DNA from: Ignavibacteria bacterium
GTDB taxonomy: Bacteria > Bacteroidota > Ignavibacteria > OLB7
Direction: 5' to 3'
Length of the DNA stretch: 64,000 nt
Assembly: GCA_020635205.1 (NCBI GenBank)
Contig: JACKAE010000002.1
Coordinates: 310,001-374,000, forward strand
Shown here: in pieces, positions 49,900 through 58,982 of the stretch
Position numbering within the stretch: the stretch's first letter is position 1
Layout of the letters: the number at the start of each line of letters is the position of its first letter
Position numbers and translations under genes: made by a program
The notes under the pieces: model-generated
What the model saw: the letters and a program-made list of their open reading frames with translations, nothing else
The model's database searches: none
Told to the model about the DNA's origin: nothing

Positions 49900-52650
49900 C
49901 TACTCTTTGATAACCTTGCGCGAAAGTATCTCGCCATCTACTTCTAAGGTGACAACGTAAAGTCCTGCGGCAAGCGATAGGTCTGGTTGCCAGATTATCC
50001 GGTGGTCGCCGGCAGGAAGTTGATGGTCAATCAGTTGAGTAACTTCTCTGCCACTCGGATCATACACCTTCAGTCGCACGTGTCCCTGCACAGATGTTTG
50101 AAATCTGATAGTTGTCTCGAGGCTGAAGGGATTTGGGGTGCTCTCCTCTAACTGAATGATCTCTCTACTTCCTCTCTCCTTCACCGAGAGTCCTGGGTTG
50201 TTGTAGATGCCGAAGTAAATCGAGGACTTCCCTCCAGCCTGTTGAAATGCTCCGGCGACATAGATTTTGTTTTCGTCAACGTCGACAACGTAGACGTAGT
50301 TGTCAACGCCACTTCCCAGATTTGTCCAACCTGAGCCGTCCCACTTGGCGATGTTCGACATACTGTCGATCCCTGACCGCTGGAAGCTCCCTCCGGCGTA
50401 GAGTGTTTCACCATCTACTGAAAGGGAGTTGACACTCGGCAGGAAGTCGTTAACCAGTCCTTCTCCTAACGTCTCCCAGCTCTCAGCAGTAGTATTCCAA
50501 GCAACAATCGAAGGGGTTCTCAGGCTTCCAGCCGAATCGAAGCTACCGCCGAGGTAGACCTTCTCTCCCTTCACCGTAATATCCCAGACAACTTTGTTTA
50601 CTCCCTCTCCGAGAGGGGTCCAGGTTTTATCTCTCACATTTACGTGAGCAACATTCCGGGCATCTTTGGCTGGTCCAGTCAGCAAGTCACCTGCGCCGAG
50701 AAAACGCCCTCCCACGTACATATCATCTCCTTCAAGTGTGAGGGCGAACACTTGTCCGTTTATACCACGGTTAAGTGCTTCCCAACTATCGGCAACGCTG
50801 TTCCATCGAACGATGCTGTAGGCCGGCATGCCGTCAACGTTCGTGAAGTCCCCTCCTAAGTAAACGTCGTCTCCGTCAAATGTGATTGCTGCAACGAAGC
50901 TGTTTTCTGTTTCGCCCGTAGCACCACTACTTGTCCCAAGTTGTCCCCACTCTTTTGTTGTCATGTTGTAGCGAACCACGTTGGCCGATGCGATATCGGA
51001 TACTCCAGCAAAACGTCCACCAACGTAGACCCACTCATCGTGAATGGCAACGGTGTAGATGCTACCAGAAAAGAGTCCGGGGACAAGTTCCCACGATGTT
51101 CCGTTCAGATTTGCCAACCGGGTTCCGATTCCAACTCCTGGTTGGTTGAACTCTCCACCAACCCAAACATCCCCTTCCTTCACGTCGAGAGCGAAGAGGT
51201 TATTCCCGGTTCCCTTCGCCAAGCTGAACCACCGCAGTCCGTTCCACTGAGCGATGCCCCCAGCCCCGACACCTCCGGCATTAGTGAAGGAACCGGCAGC
51301 ATAGAGCCGATCATCAAAAAATTCGAGAGCGTTGACAAACCCGTCCATACCTTCACTTAAACGACCCCACCAGAGAGTGTTGAAGAGTGGATCGCCGTCG
51401 AACTCGTTCCACCGGGCAACGTAGCGGACGGCAGCGTTCGATGTCGTGTAGTCTTCGGGGTATGCAGTTGTGAATGTTCCACCAACAAAGAGTTCTTTCC
51501 CCTTGACAACAAGTGTGCGGACAACGTTGTTGACACCATTCCCTTCAAGGCGTATTGGCTCTTGTGCAGATAACCAGAAGATTCCAGAGAGGCGTGTCCA
51601 CGTTGCAGTATCTGGTCGCCAGCGAGCGATGTTGTTGACTGCAGTATCTCCTGCACGGTCGAAGCCACCGGCAATAAAGACTGTGTTATCCATCACGGCG
51701 ATGGCGTTCACAAATCCGTTTACACCTCCTGCAAGGTCGTGCCACGCGGAGCCATCCCACCGGGCAACACCACTGCTAACCACCCCACCTGCTGAACTAA
51801 AGCTTCCTCCAACGTAGATACCATCTGGACCTGCGGCAAGTGCGTTCACAGTTCCGTCAACTCCAGAACCAAGCGCACTCCACCGAGATGTTGTTCTGTT
51901 ATAGACTGCCACGTTCTGGACAGTCTGGCTCCCCGCACGATCAAAGATTCCACCCACATAGACCTTATCTCCTTGAACAAGAATTGCGGAGACTGAGGCA
52001 ATACCTGAGCTTGAACTGACATCTCCCATTGAGCGCCACGACTTCGTGAGAATATCGTAGAAGGCAATGTTTTTGATCGGCTTGGTTGCTCCGGTATCGA
52101 ACTGACCGCCGATAAAGAGCGTGTCACCGGCAACAGCTAATGCGTTCACAAATCCGTTTACACCATTCAAGATGCCTGGCCCCGGTCCAACGCGTGCCCA
52201 CTGTGCCCCATCCCAACTGGCGAGGTTGTTAACGCTGATCTCTCCAGCCTTCGTGAATGCTCCGCCGATATAGAGTTTCTCTCCGTCGGATGCCATCGCA
52301 AAAATTTCGTCGTCGACACCAGATGAGCCGAGGCTTGCCCCGAAGCGGCCATCCCAGTTTTCATCCCCCGGTGCGGAAGGACGAGCGTAGGAGGGGAGGA
52401 GAGTGCTCTCCGGCCTGAAGCGAAGTTCACCATCTGCACTCTGTTCTACTTGCCATCCACGGGCGTCGACCGAGCCTGAGGGAAAGCCAGAGGTTCTCAG
52501 GCTGCCATCAGGGTTCAAGAACTGTTCAATCTTCGGATGTTGTGGTGTTCGCTCCTGTGCCTCGATCTCTCCACTAAACAGAAAGAGCATAGCGAGCAAG
52601 AGTGGGAGAGAGAGCATTTTGTGGTTTGTAAAGAGGTCGCCTGTTTTCAT
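49900..52650 (-). CDS. Secreted 14-repeat propeller protein with T9SS sorting domain, copy A, 916 aa
   Basis: First of four tandem paralogues and the closest relative of copy B. The frame is open to 52785, but a signal sequence begins at the ATG at 52650 (MKTGDLFTNHKMLSLPLLLA, ending GEIEA); the ATG at 52617 is a second candidate. A short conserved N-terminal element follows (HPKIEQFLNPDGSLRTSGFP, then ARGWQVEQSADGELRF). I count 14 copies of the core x-Y-V-G-G-x-F, each with a following N-I-A-R-W and a W-x-x-L-G-x-G-V, typical of beta-propeller-type repeats. The final 80 residues are a T9SS type A domain (STPNPFSLETTIRFQTS, HVRLKVYDPSGREV, GDHRIIWQPD, LAAGLYVVTL). It contains no catalytic motif. 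The likely role is a surface scaffold or adhesin. Confidence 0.9.
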   Translation of the reverse strand: MKTGDLFTNHKMLSLPLLLAMLFLFSGEIEAQERTPQHPKIEQFLNPDGSLRTSGFPSGSVDARGWQVEQSADGELRFRPESTLLPSYARPSAPGDENWDGRFGASLGSSGVDDEIFAMASDGEKLYIGGAFTKAGEISVNNLASWDGAQWARVGPGPGILNGVNGFVNALAVAGDTLFIGGQFDTGATKPIKNIAFYDILTKSWRSMGDVSSSSGIASVSAILVQGDKVYVGGIFDRAGSQTVQNVAVYNRTTSRWSALGSGVDGTVNALAAGPDGIYVGGSFSSAGGVVSSGVARWDGSAWHDLAGGVNGFVNAIAVMDNTVFIAGGFDRAGDTAVNNIARWRPDTATWTRLSGIFWLSAQEPIRLEGNGVNNVVRTLVVKGKELFVGGTFTTAYPEDYTTSNAAVRYVARWNEFDGDPLFNTLWWGRLSEGMDGFVNALEFFDDRLYAAGSFTNAGGVGAGGIAQWNGLRWFSLAKGTGNNLFALDVKEGDVWVGGEFNQPGVGIGTRLANLNGTSWELVPGLFSGSIYTVAIHDEWVYVGGRFAGVSDIASANVVRYNMTTKEWGQLGTSSGATGETENSFVAAITFDGDDVYLGGDFTNVDGMPAYSIVRWNSVADSWEALNRGINGQVFALTLEGDDMYVGGRFLGAGDLLTGPAKDARNVAHVNVRDKTWTPLGEGVNKVVWDITVKGEKVYLGGSFDSAGSLRTPSIVAWNTTAESWETLGEGLVNDFLPSVNSLSVDGETLYAGGSFQRSGIDSMSNIAKWDGSGWTNLGSGVDNYVYVVDVDENKIYVAGAFQQAGGKSSIYFGIYNNPGLSVKERGSREIIQLEESTPNPFSLETTIRFQTSVQGHVRLKVYDPSGREVTQLIDHQLPAGDHRIIWQPDLSLAAGLYVVTLEVDGEILSRKVIKE

Positions 52651-53219
52651 ATGCGTTGCCGTTTTGTAGTGAAACAGTTCAGTAATTACCGCAGTCTTCT
52701 GGGGAACAGGGTATATGGATTGCCGGAGAGGGAATTCGATACAGGTCGAAGAGATATATTTCACTTCCGGCGAACAACGATCCATGTGAGGGATGATTTG
52801 CTATTAATCCCTTCAAAGTTTCAGGGAGATAAAGATAACATGATCTGGGGATTGACAGAAGGGGAAGGGGGCGCGGGGAGTGGAAGGCAATACTATGTGG
52901 TACTTCCGGGAGGCAGTTCCTGAATAGGGTGTACACTTAGTGACGATGCCTCAGGTTTTAGAGTTGATTCGAAGAGGGATGTGATCTGCGTGTAGAGATC
53001 ACATCCCTCACTGCATACTGCGGTTTATGAAGTTTGCAAAATTGTTTACGTGAGATGCGCTCTGATCTCGATCTATAGTACTCCCCGACTTTGAGCCGGG
53101 GGAAGTGAGGTCAAAACTATACAACAAGCGGCTTGAAGCCGTTTTCCTCCCTTCTGATATGCCTATGATTAATTCTACAAACTTTATAAACAGATCGACA
53201 GGAGTGAGCCTCGATGGCT
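52651..53219. other. Intergenic region between propeller copies A and B with a hairpin and REP-like palindromes
   Basis: A 14-bp perfect stem GAGGGATGTGATCT at 52974-52987 pairs with 52996-53009 over 8 nt, possibly ending the copy B transcript (minus strand). Further on, CCCCG...CGGGG at 53083-53101 and CGGCTTGAAGCCG at 53129-53141 are short palindromes of REP type. A plus-strand open frame to 52923 has no recognisable content. Confidence 0.6.
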
Positions 53220-55970
53220 CTACTCCTTGATGAGCTTCTGCGTCAAGGTCTTTTCACCTACAGTGAGTTGTACGATATACGTTCCTGCTGGCGTCGACTG
53301 ATCTGGCTCCCAGAATAACCGGTGGTCTCCAGCCGGAAGTTGATTGTCGATCAGCCGCGCCACTTGTTTCCCTTCCATGTCGAAGAGACTGAGGGAGACG
53401 TGCGCATATTCGCTTGTCTCGAACTGAATTGTAGTTCCCTCGGCAAACGGATTTGGAGCGACAGGGTAGAGAGTCATTCCCGTTTGGTCGTTCTTCCCCT
53501 CAACGGAGAGAAGAGGATCTGCGTAGATGCCGAAGTAGAATGAAGATTTTTCACCCGCCTCATTAAATGCCCCTGCCACGTAGAGTTTGTGGTCGTCGAT
53601 GTCTACAACGTAGACGTAACTATCCAAGCCACTTCCAAGGTTCCTCCAACTGTTCCCATCCCAACGGGCAACGTAGTGAACCGAATCGCCACCAACTTCA
53701 GTCACCGTGAAATTCCCTCCTGCATAGATATAGCGTCCATCTGTTGCGAGTGAGTTCACTGAGGGAATGAAGTGATCGTACAGTCCGCTTCCAATCGCCT
53801 CCCACTTCTTACTTGCTATATCCCAGGCAACGAAACGTCCGGCAGAGAGTGTTCCAGCCGAATCGAAGTTCCCTCCCATATAGACCTTATTATCCTTCTC
53901 AACCATTGTCCAAATCACTTCATCAGTTCCTTCTTCCAAGGTTGCCCACTCGCCATCCCGCCAAACAGCAATGTTTCGAGCGCTGATTGCAGGACCTGTT
54001 AGCAAGTTTCCAGCCCCTAAAAATCTTCCGCCGACGTAAACCTCATCACCGTGGGGTAAAATCGAGAAGACGTGACCGTTAATTCCTCGTCCCAGTGAGT
54101 CCCACGTATCGGTTTGGCTATTCCAGCGGACAATGCTGTAGGTTGTGATACCTCCAGCACTTGTAAAGTTTCCGCCGATATAGACATAGTCTCCATCAAA
54201 GGCTACTGCTGTCACAAAGTCATTACCATCGTCTCCGGTAGGAGCAGCTTTGGAGCCTAATTTTTCCCAGACATTCGTGAGTTTGTTCCAGCGGACGATA
54301 TTTCTTGCGTTAACACCTCCAACGCCGCTGAAGCGCCCAGTAACATATACCCAATCACCGTGGGAGATAAGGTTATAAACGTTTCCATTAAAGAGTCCAG
54401 GCATCAAATCCCACTTACTCCCGTTCAACTTAGCGAGGCGAGTTCCCTGTCCAAGCCCCGGCTGATTGAATATGCCACCTACCCACACTTCTCCACCATC
54501 GGCATCTACTGCAAAGATGTTGTTCCCCGCACCGGTCGCAAGGTTACGCCAACGCAGTCCATCCCACCGGGCAATGCCGTCGGCTCGTTGCCCATCAGCT
54601 TGTGTAAACGAACCAGCAGCATAGAGTCCACCGTTAAAGTATTCGATTGCATTAACGAACCCGTTTACACTTTTCCCGAGAGCTTTCCACCAGAATGTGG
54701 TAGACTTCGGATCACCTTTAAATTCATTCCATCGGGCAATGTATCGGGCACTGAGGCGGGTTGTTGTATAGTCGCCGGGAAAGGCAGTCAGGAACGTTCC
54801 ACCAACGTAAAGGTCAGTTCCTCGCACAATCAGTGAGCGGACAACACCGTCAACGCCATTCTCTTCAAGGCGCTCGGTTGGTCCACCAGAAAGGTAGAAA
54901 ATGCCGGTCAGGCGGGTCCACGTAGCTGTGTCTGCACGCCATCTGGCAATGTTGCTGACAACAGTATCACCAGCACGAATAAATCCTCCCCCAACGAAGA
55001 TGGTGGTATCTTCTAACACAGCAATTGCGTTCACAAATCCATCCACACCACCTGCAAGGCCGTGCCATTCTGAGCCATCCCACCGGGCAATGCTGTTGGT
55101 TGCAACACCACCGGCTGAACTGAAGCTCCCCCCAACGTAGATACCGTCGACACCTTTTGCGATAGCGTTGACCGTTCCATCCGTTCCAGTCCCAAGCGGG
55201 AACCACCGCTTCGCGATGACGTTGTACCCTGCCACATTATTCGCTAAGATTTGATCTGCTTTGTCGAACGTTCCACCGATGTAGACGTTGTCGCCGTCGA
55301 CAAACACTACGTTCACTGAAGCGAATCCGGTTCTGGCCGTAATGTCGCCGATACTTTGCCAATCTTTTTTCTGGATATCGTATGCAGCGATGTTCTGCAT
55401 ATCCTTTCCTCCAGCAGAGGTGAACTGTCCGCCTGTGTAGAGAATGCCATAAAGAATCGACATTCCGTTGACAAACCCATTAACGCCGTTCAGGTTCCCC
55501 GGACCAACCCCTACCAATCCCCACTGCTCTCCATCCCACGTCCCCATATTGTTCACCTCGAGGTCACCCGCCTTAGTGAAAGCTCCAGCAAAGTAGAGCT
55601 TGTTGCCATCGGTCGCCATCGTAAAAATTTCATCGTCAACACCCGACGAACCGGCAGCGCCACCAAATCGGTCGTCCCAGTATTCATCTTCCTGAACCGA
55701 GGGGCGAGCGAGGAAGTTAGAGGAAGTCCTTTCTGGAGAGAACCGCAGTTCTCCCTCTTCGGTTCTCTCTACCTGCCAGCCCTCTGCGTCGATCGTTCCC
55801 GAAGGAATTCCTGATCTCTTCAACGTCCCGTCTGGATTGAGGTATTGTTCGATCTTCGGATGGTACTCTCTCCTTTCCTGTCCAACAAGGTCAGTAGATA
55901 GAATTCCGCCAAGCAGGAGAATGAAGAATAAAAAAAGTGTCTGATGGTAGAGTCTGTATAACGTGCTCAT
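53220..55970 (-). CDS. Secreted 14-repeat propeller protein with T9SS sorting domain, copy B, 916 aa
   Basis: Nearest paralogue of copy A: repeats match in order, one to one, including the long insert before repeat 7 (ARYIARWNEFKGD) and the repeat 11 insert (LLTGPAISARNIA). The signal peptide is residues 1-30 (LFFILLLGGILSTDLVGQ). The N-terminal element is HPKIEQYLNPDGTLKRSGIP followed by AEGWQVERTEEGELRF. There are 14 core xYVGGxF-type copies, with repeat 9 reading VYVTGRF and repeat 14 LYVAGAF. The last repeat ends AGEKSSFYFGIYADP, close to the same place in copy A. The T9SS domain reads VAPNPFAEGTTIQFETS, VSLSLFDMEGKQVARLI and PAGTYIVQL. Copy A and copy B look like a fairly recent duplication. 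Confidence 0.92.
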   Translation of the reverse strand: MSTLYRLYHQTLFLFFILLLGGILSTDLVGQERREYHPKIEQYLNPDGTLKRSGIPSGTIDAEGWQVERTEEGELRFSPERTSSNFLARPSVQEDEYWDDRFGGAAGSSGVDDEIFTMATDGNKLYFAGAFTKAGDLEVNNMGTWDGEQWGLVGVGPGNLNGVNGFVNGMSILYGILYTGGQFTSAGGKDMQNIAAYDIQKKDWQSIGDITARTGFASVNVVFVDGDNVYIGGTFDKADQILANNVAGYNVIAKRWFPLGTGTDGTVNAIAKGVDGIYVGGSFSSAGGVATNSIARWDGSEWHGLAGGVDGFVNAIAVLEDTTIFVGGGFIRAGDTVVSNIARWRADTATWTRLTGIFYLSGGPTERLEENGVDGVVRSLIVRGTDLYVGGTFLTAFPGDYTTTRLSARYIARWNEFKGDPKSTTFWWKALGKSVNGFVNAIEYFNGGLYAAGSFTQADGQRADGIARWDGLRWRNLATGAGNNIFAVDADGGEVWVGGIFNQPGLGQGTRLAKLNGSKWDLMPGLFNGNVYNLISHGDWVYVTGRFSGVGGVNARNIVRWNKLTNVWEKLGSKAAPTGDDGNDFVTAVAFDGDYVYIGGNFTSAGGITTYSIVRWNSQTDTWDSLGRGINGHVFSILPHGDEVYVGGRFLGAGNLLTGPAISARNIAVWRDGEWATLEEGTDEVIWTMVEKDNKVYMGGNFDSAGTLSAGRFVAWDIASKKWEAIGSGLYDHFIPSVNSLATDGRYIYAGGNFTVTEVGGDSVHYVARWDGNSWRNLGSGLDSYVYVVDIDDHKLYVAGAFNEAGEKSSFYFGIYADPLLSVEGKNDQTGMTLYPVAPNPFAEGTTIQFETSEYAHVSLSLFDMEGKQVARLIDNQLPAGDHRLFWEPDQSTPAGTYIVQLTVGEKTLTQKLIKE

Positions 55971-56076
55971 AGTTCCAGGTCAAGGTCTTGTGGTGAAGGC
56001 CAGTGATTGTTTGAAAATCGGTTGAAAATTAGGTTTCAAGTGATAAATCTGATTGTTCAGTCGGGCTGATTATTTT

Positions 56077-58890
56077 TTAGTGCGTGACGAGAACTGAACC
56101 GCTTTGCTCAACTCCTTCCCCGGTTAGTCGCCAAGTGTAGAGAGCCGGGGGAAGGATGCTCGCACTCCACTCAATTGTTGTCTCTCCTTCGGCCAACAGT
56201 CCGTCGTGAATCACGGCAATCTCTTCTCCTAACGTTGTGTAGAGGCTTAGGCGCAAATATCGTGATTCAGGGATGTTCAGGGAGAAACGAGCTGTGTTGA
56301 CTACGGGATTTGGCGCAAGGGTTGTGCTAACGCCAACGTTCACGTTTTCCCTTGCGCGACTTCGAGCAGCGTTGATCGGGAATGTCGGTCTGTTCTCGTT
56401 CCCCGGCTTCATCCACCGCCCAATGTTTAACGATGACTTCGCTCCGGCATAATCGAACGTTCCGCCAACGAAAACGTCGTCGCCGTCGGTAGCCAAGGCA
56501 TAGCCGGTCGGCAAGCCCTCTTCTGTCTCAAGTCCACTTCCAAGTCCTGTCCAAGCCGAACCATCCCACCGAGCAATGCGCGAAACATACTCAACGCCAC
56601 TAATCGTGAAGCTGCCGGTAGCATATATACCATTCTTCCCAGAGGAGAGTGCGCGAACAAAACTCGACATACCCGAGCCGAGCTTATACCACTCCGTTCC
56701 ATCCCAGCGAGCTACGTGCCCTATACCGTCAAGATCCCCTGCTCTACTAAAGTTCCCTCCCACGTAAAGCTCTCCTTCGGCTGTGGTGGTCATGGCGAAG
56801 ACTTCGTTGTTTATTCCTCGCCCGAGGGCATTCCAAGTTGTTCCATCGAAGCGGGCGATGTTGTTGGCGCGAACCGATCCAGCAGCAACAAACGTGCCGC
56901 CGACGTAGACGTTGTTCCCACTTACTGCCACAGCATTGATTCTTGTGTTAAAACTGCTTCCTCCGATACCTCCGCCAAGTGGTGACCACGTGCGGGTTGA
57001 TTCATCCCACTCAGCAATGCGATTTGCAAGTTCTCCCCCCGCGCGGATAAATTCTCCCCCAACGTATGCCTTCCCATTCTCAGCATCGAGCGCGAAAACT
57101 GTCGAGATCGAATCGTAGGGACCGCCCTGACCATTTAACCCGATACCTTCTCCTAACGGCTCCCAATCCTCACCGTTCCACCGTGCGATATTATTTGCTC
57201 TGACCCCTGCGGCAAAGTCAAAGCGTCCCCCTACATAGACATTCTCTCCGTCAACAGCGATTGCGCGGACTGAGGGGAGGAGGGTTGTGGAGATTGCTGG
57301 ATCGATCGCAATCCCTCCACCAAGTGGCGACCAGACTTGAGTCTGACGATTCCACCGCGCCAAGGAGTTCGTTCTCACAAGACCTACAGTAGAGAATCGA
57401 CCGCCGATATAAAGATATTCGTTGGTGAGGGCAACTGCGTAGACCGGCCCATTCACACCTCCACTTCCTATACTCTTTGCTTGGCCGAACGGTTTCCACG
57501 ACTGTTGGGTAACGTTCCAGAGAGCTAAACCGCGGGCAGCCGCAGGGCCAGCACTCTCAAATGCTCCACTCAGGTAGACGTTCTCTCCGTTTGCTACAAT
57601 GGACCAGACAACATCGTCCGTGCCGTTGTTCACCCCTTGACCCAACGGATGCCATGCACCTGCATTCCAGACGGCAGTATGGTTCGGTTTCTCTCCGGTT
57701 GGAGTGCTAAACGATCCAGATGCGTAGAGGCGGCTCCCGTCAATGTATAGCGAGCGAACCGTGTCGGTAGAGCCAGTTCCGAGGACATACCACCGTTGCA
57801 GCAATCCTGCCCAGACGGCGATGTTGTTTGCCGTTTGTCCTCCTACGCGATCAAAACGTCCACCGATATAAACATCAGCTCCATGTACGCGAAGGGCGTA
57901 GATGTCAACTTTGCCAGAGGAAGATTCGGGATTTGTGCCAACCGGCAGCCAAGCATTCCCATTCCATCGAGCCAAACCGTTCAACACTTCGCTCCCCGAT
58001 TTGATGAAGCGTCCGGCTGCGTAAATTCCGTCGAAACCGAAATCAATTGCTCGAACTGCCCCTAAATCTGTCGGCTGCGAGTCACCTGCTCCCTCAAGCC
58101 CTTCTCCTAATGTTTTCCACGCAGTGCCATTCCACATTGCGATGTTTCGTGCAAATATCTGGGCAGTAGTTGCTCGCCCAGTGTTAACCGAGTCGAAGAT
58201 CCCTCCTATGTAAACGTCAGATCCTTCAACTGCAATCGTATAGATAGTCCCTGGTTCTGGTAAACTCTGCTGAGTGTTTGGATCGGTGTACTCATCCCAT
58301 GCGTCGACTCCACCCCCAACGTCGTGCCACGCTAAGCCATCCCAGCGAGCAATGTTGTAGACCAGTTCTGTCCCTGCAGAGTCGAAACGCCCTCCAACGT
58401 AGACATCGTCACCTTGAACTGTGATTGCGTATACGATTCCATCAACTCCGTTGTTCGCTCCTTCACCAACCGAATGCCAATTAGCTCCATCCCACCGAGC
58501 AATGTTTCGCGTCTCAACCCCTCCAATTCCCGAAAAAGTTCCCCCCACATAAATATCATTGCAACCAGAGAGTGCCACAACCCGGATTTCACCAACGGTT
58601 CCGGGCGAACCGAAGATGTTGTCCCAGTAGACATCGTCAGGGAAGGGGACTGGTGGGGGAGAGGCTACACCGGAAAGGGTACTAAGTTCATCCCGCACGA
58701 AACGAGGTGTGCCGTCTGGATCGAGCAGAACGCGCCACCCCTCGGCACTTATTGTCTGCTGACCGTTGAGTTGATCAGAGATATATCCCTCATCATCGAG
58801 GATCTGGTCGAGAGTCTGCGCCTTGGTATTCGTCCCCGCGAAGAGCACTCCAAGTCCAATACTGAGGAGAGTGAAATAGATGGTCTTCAT
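56077..58890 (-). CDS. Secreted 14-repeat propeller protein with T9SS sorting domain, copy C, 937 aa
   Basis: A more divergent paralogue. The signal peptide is residues 1-24 (TIYFTLLSIGLGVLFAG, ending TKAQ). The N-terminal element is recognisable but different (LDQILDDEGYISDQLNGQQT, then AEGWRVLLDPDGTPRF). I again count 14 core copies, from IYVGGTF to VFVGGTF, followed by an AGAKSSLNIGRW ending. Repeats 3, 8, 9 and 10 carry inserts before the glycine-rich turn, so spacing is less regular than in A and B. The T9SS domain is APNPVVNTARFSLNIPESRY, LSLYTTLGEEIAVIHDG and ALYTWRL. The product has no Cys cluster, catalytic motif or lipobox. It sits 106 bases from copy B. Confidence 0.9.
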   Translation of the reverse strand: MKTIYFTLLSIGLGVLFAGTNTKAQTLDQILDDEGYISDQLNGQQTISAEGWRVLLDPDGTPRFVRDELSTLSGVASPPPVPFPDDVYWDNIFGSPGTVGEIRVVALSGCNDIYVGGTFSGIGGVETRNIARWDGANWHSVGEGANNGVDGIVYAITVQGDDVYVGGRFDSAGTELVYNIARWDGLAWHDVGGGVDAWDEYTDPNTQQSLPEPGTIYTIAVEGSDVYIGGIFDSVNTGRATTAQIFARNIAMWNGTAWKTLGEGLEGAGDSQPTDLGAVRAIDFGFDGIYAAGRFIKSGSEVLNGLARWNGNAWLPVGTNPESSSGKVDIYALRVHGADVYIGGRFDRVGGQTANNIAVWAGLLQRWYVLGTGSTDTVRSLYIDGSRLYASGSFSTPTGEKPNHTAVWNAGAWHPLGQGVNNGTDDVVWSIVANGENVYLSGAFESAGPAAARGLALWNVTQQSWKPFGQAKSIGSGGVNGPVYAVALTNEYLYIGGRFSTVGLVRTNSLARWNRQTQVWSPLGGGIAIDPAISTTLLPSVRAIAVDGENVYVGGRFDFAAGVRANNIARWNGEDWEPLGEGIGLNGQGGPYDSISTVFALDAENGKAYVGGEFIRAGGELANRIAEWDESTRTWSPLGGGIGGSSFNTRINAVAVSGNNVYVGGTFVAAGSVRANNIARFDGTTWNALGRGINNEVFAMTTTAEGELYVGGNFSRAGDLDGIGHVARWDGTEWYKLGSGMSSFVRALSSGKNGIYATGSFTISGVEYVSRIARWDGSAWTGLGSGLETEEGLPTGYALATDGDDVFVGGTFDYAGAKSSLNIGRWMKPGNENRPTFPINAARSRARENVNVGVSTTLAPNPVVNTARFSLNIPESRYLRLSLYTTLGEEIAVIHDGLLAEGETTIEWSASILPPALYTWRLTGEGVEQSGSVLVTH

Positions 58891-58982
58891 CGCTATTACT
58901 TAATCGTTCAAAAAATTTTCAGTTGCTAATTTTGGAATGTGTGGTAGTACATTGCACTGTTTTGCGTCTGCTCTCGGCAACA

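Noticed and set aside
52537..52923. 128-codon plus-strand open frame across the start of propeller copy A
   Set aside because: Mostly antisense to copy A and its leader; no recognisable protein.
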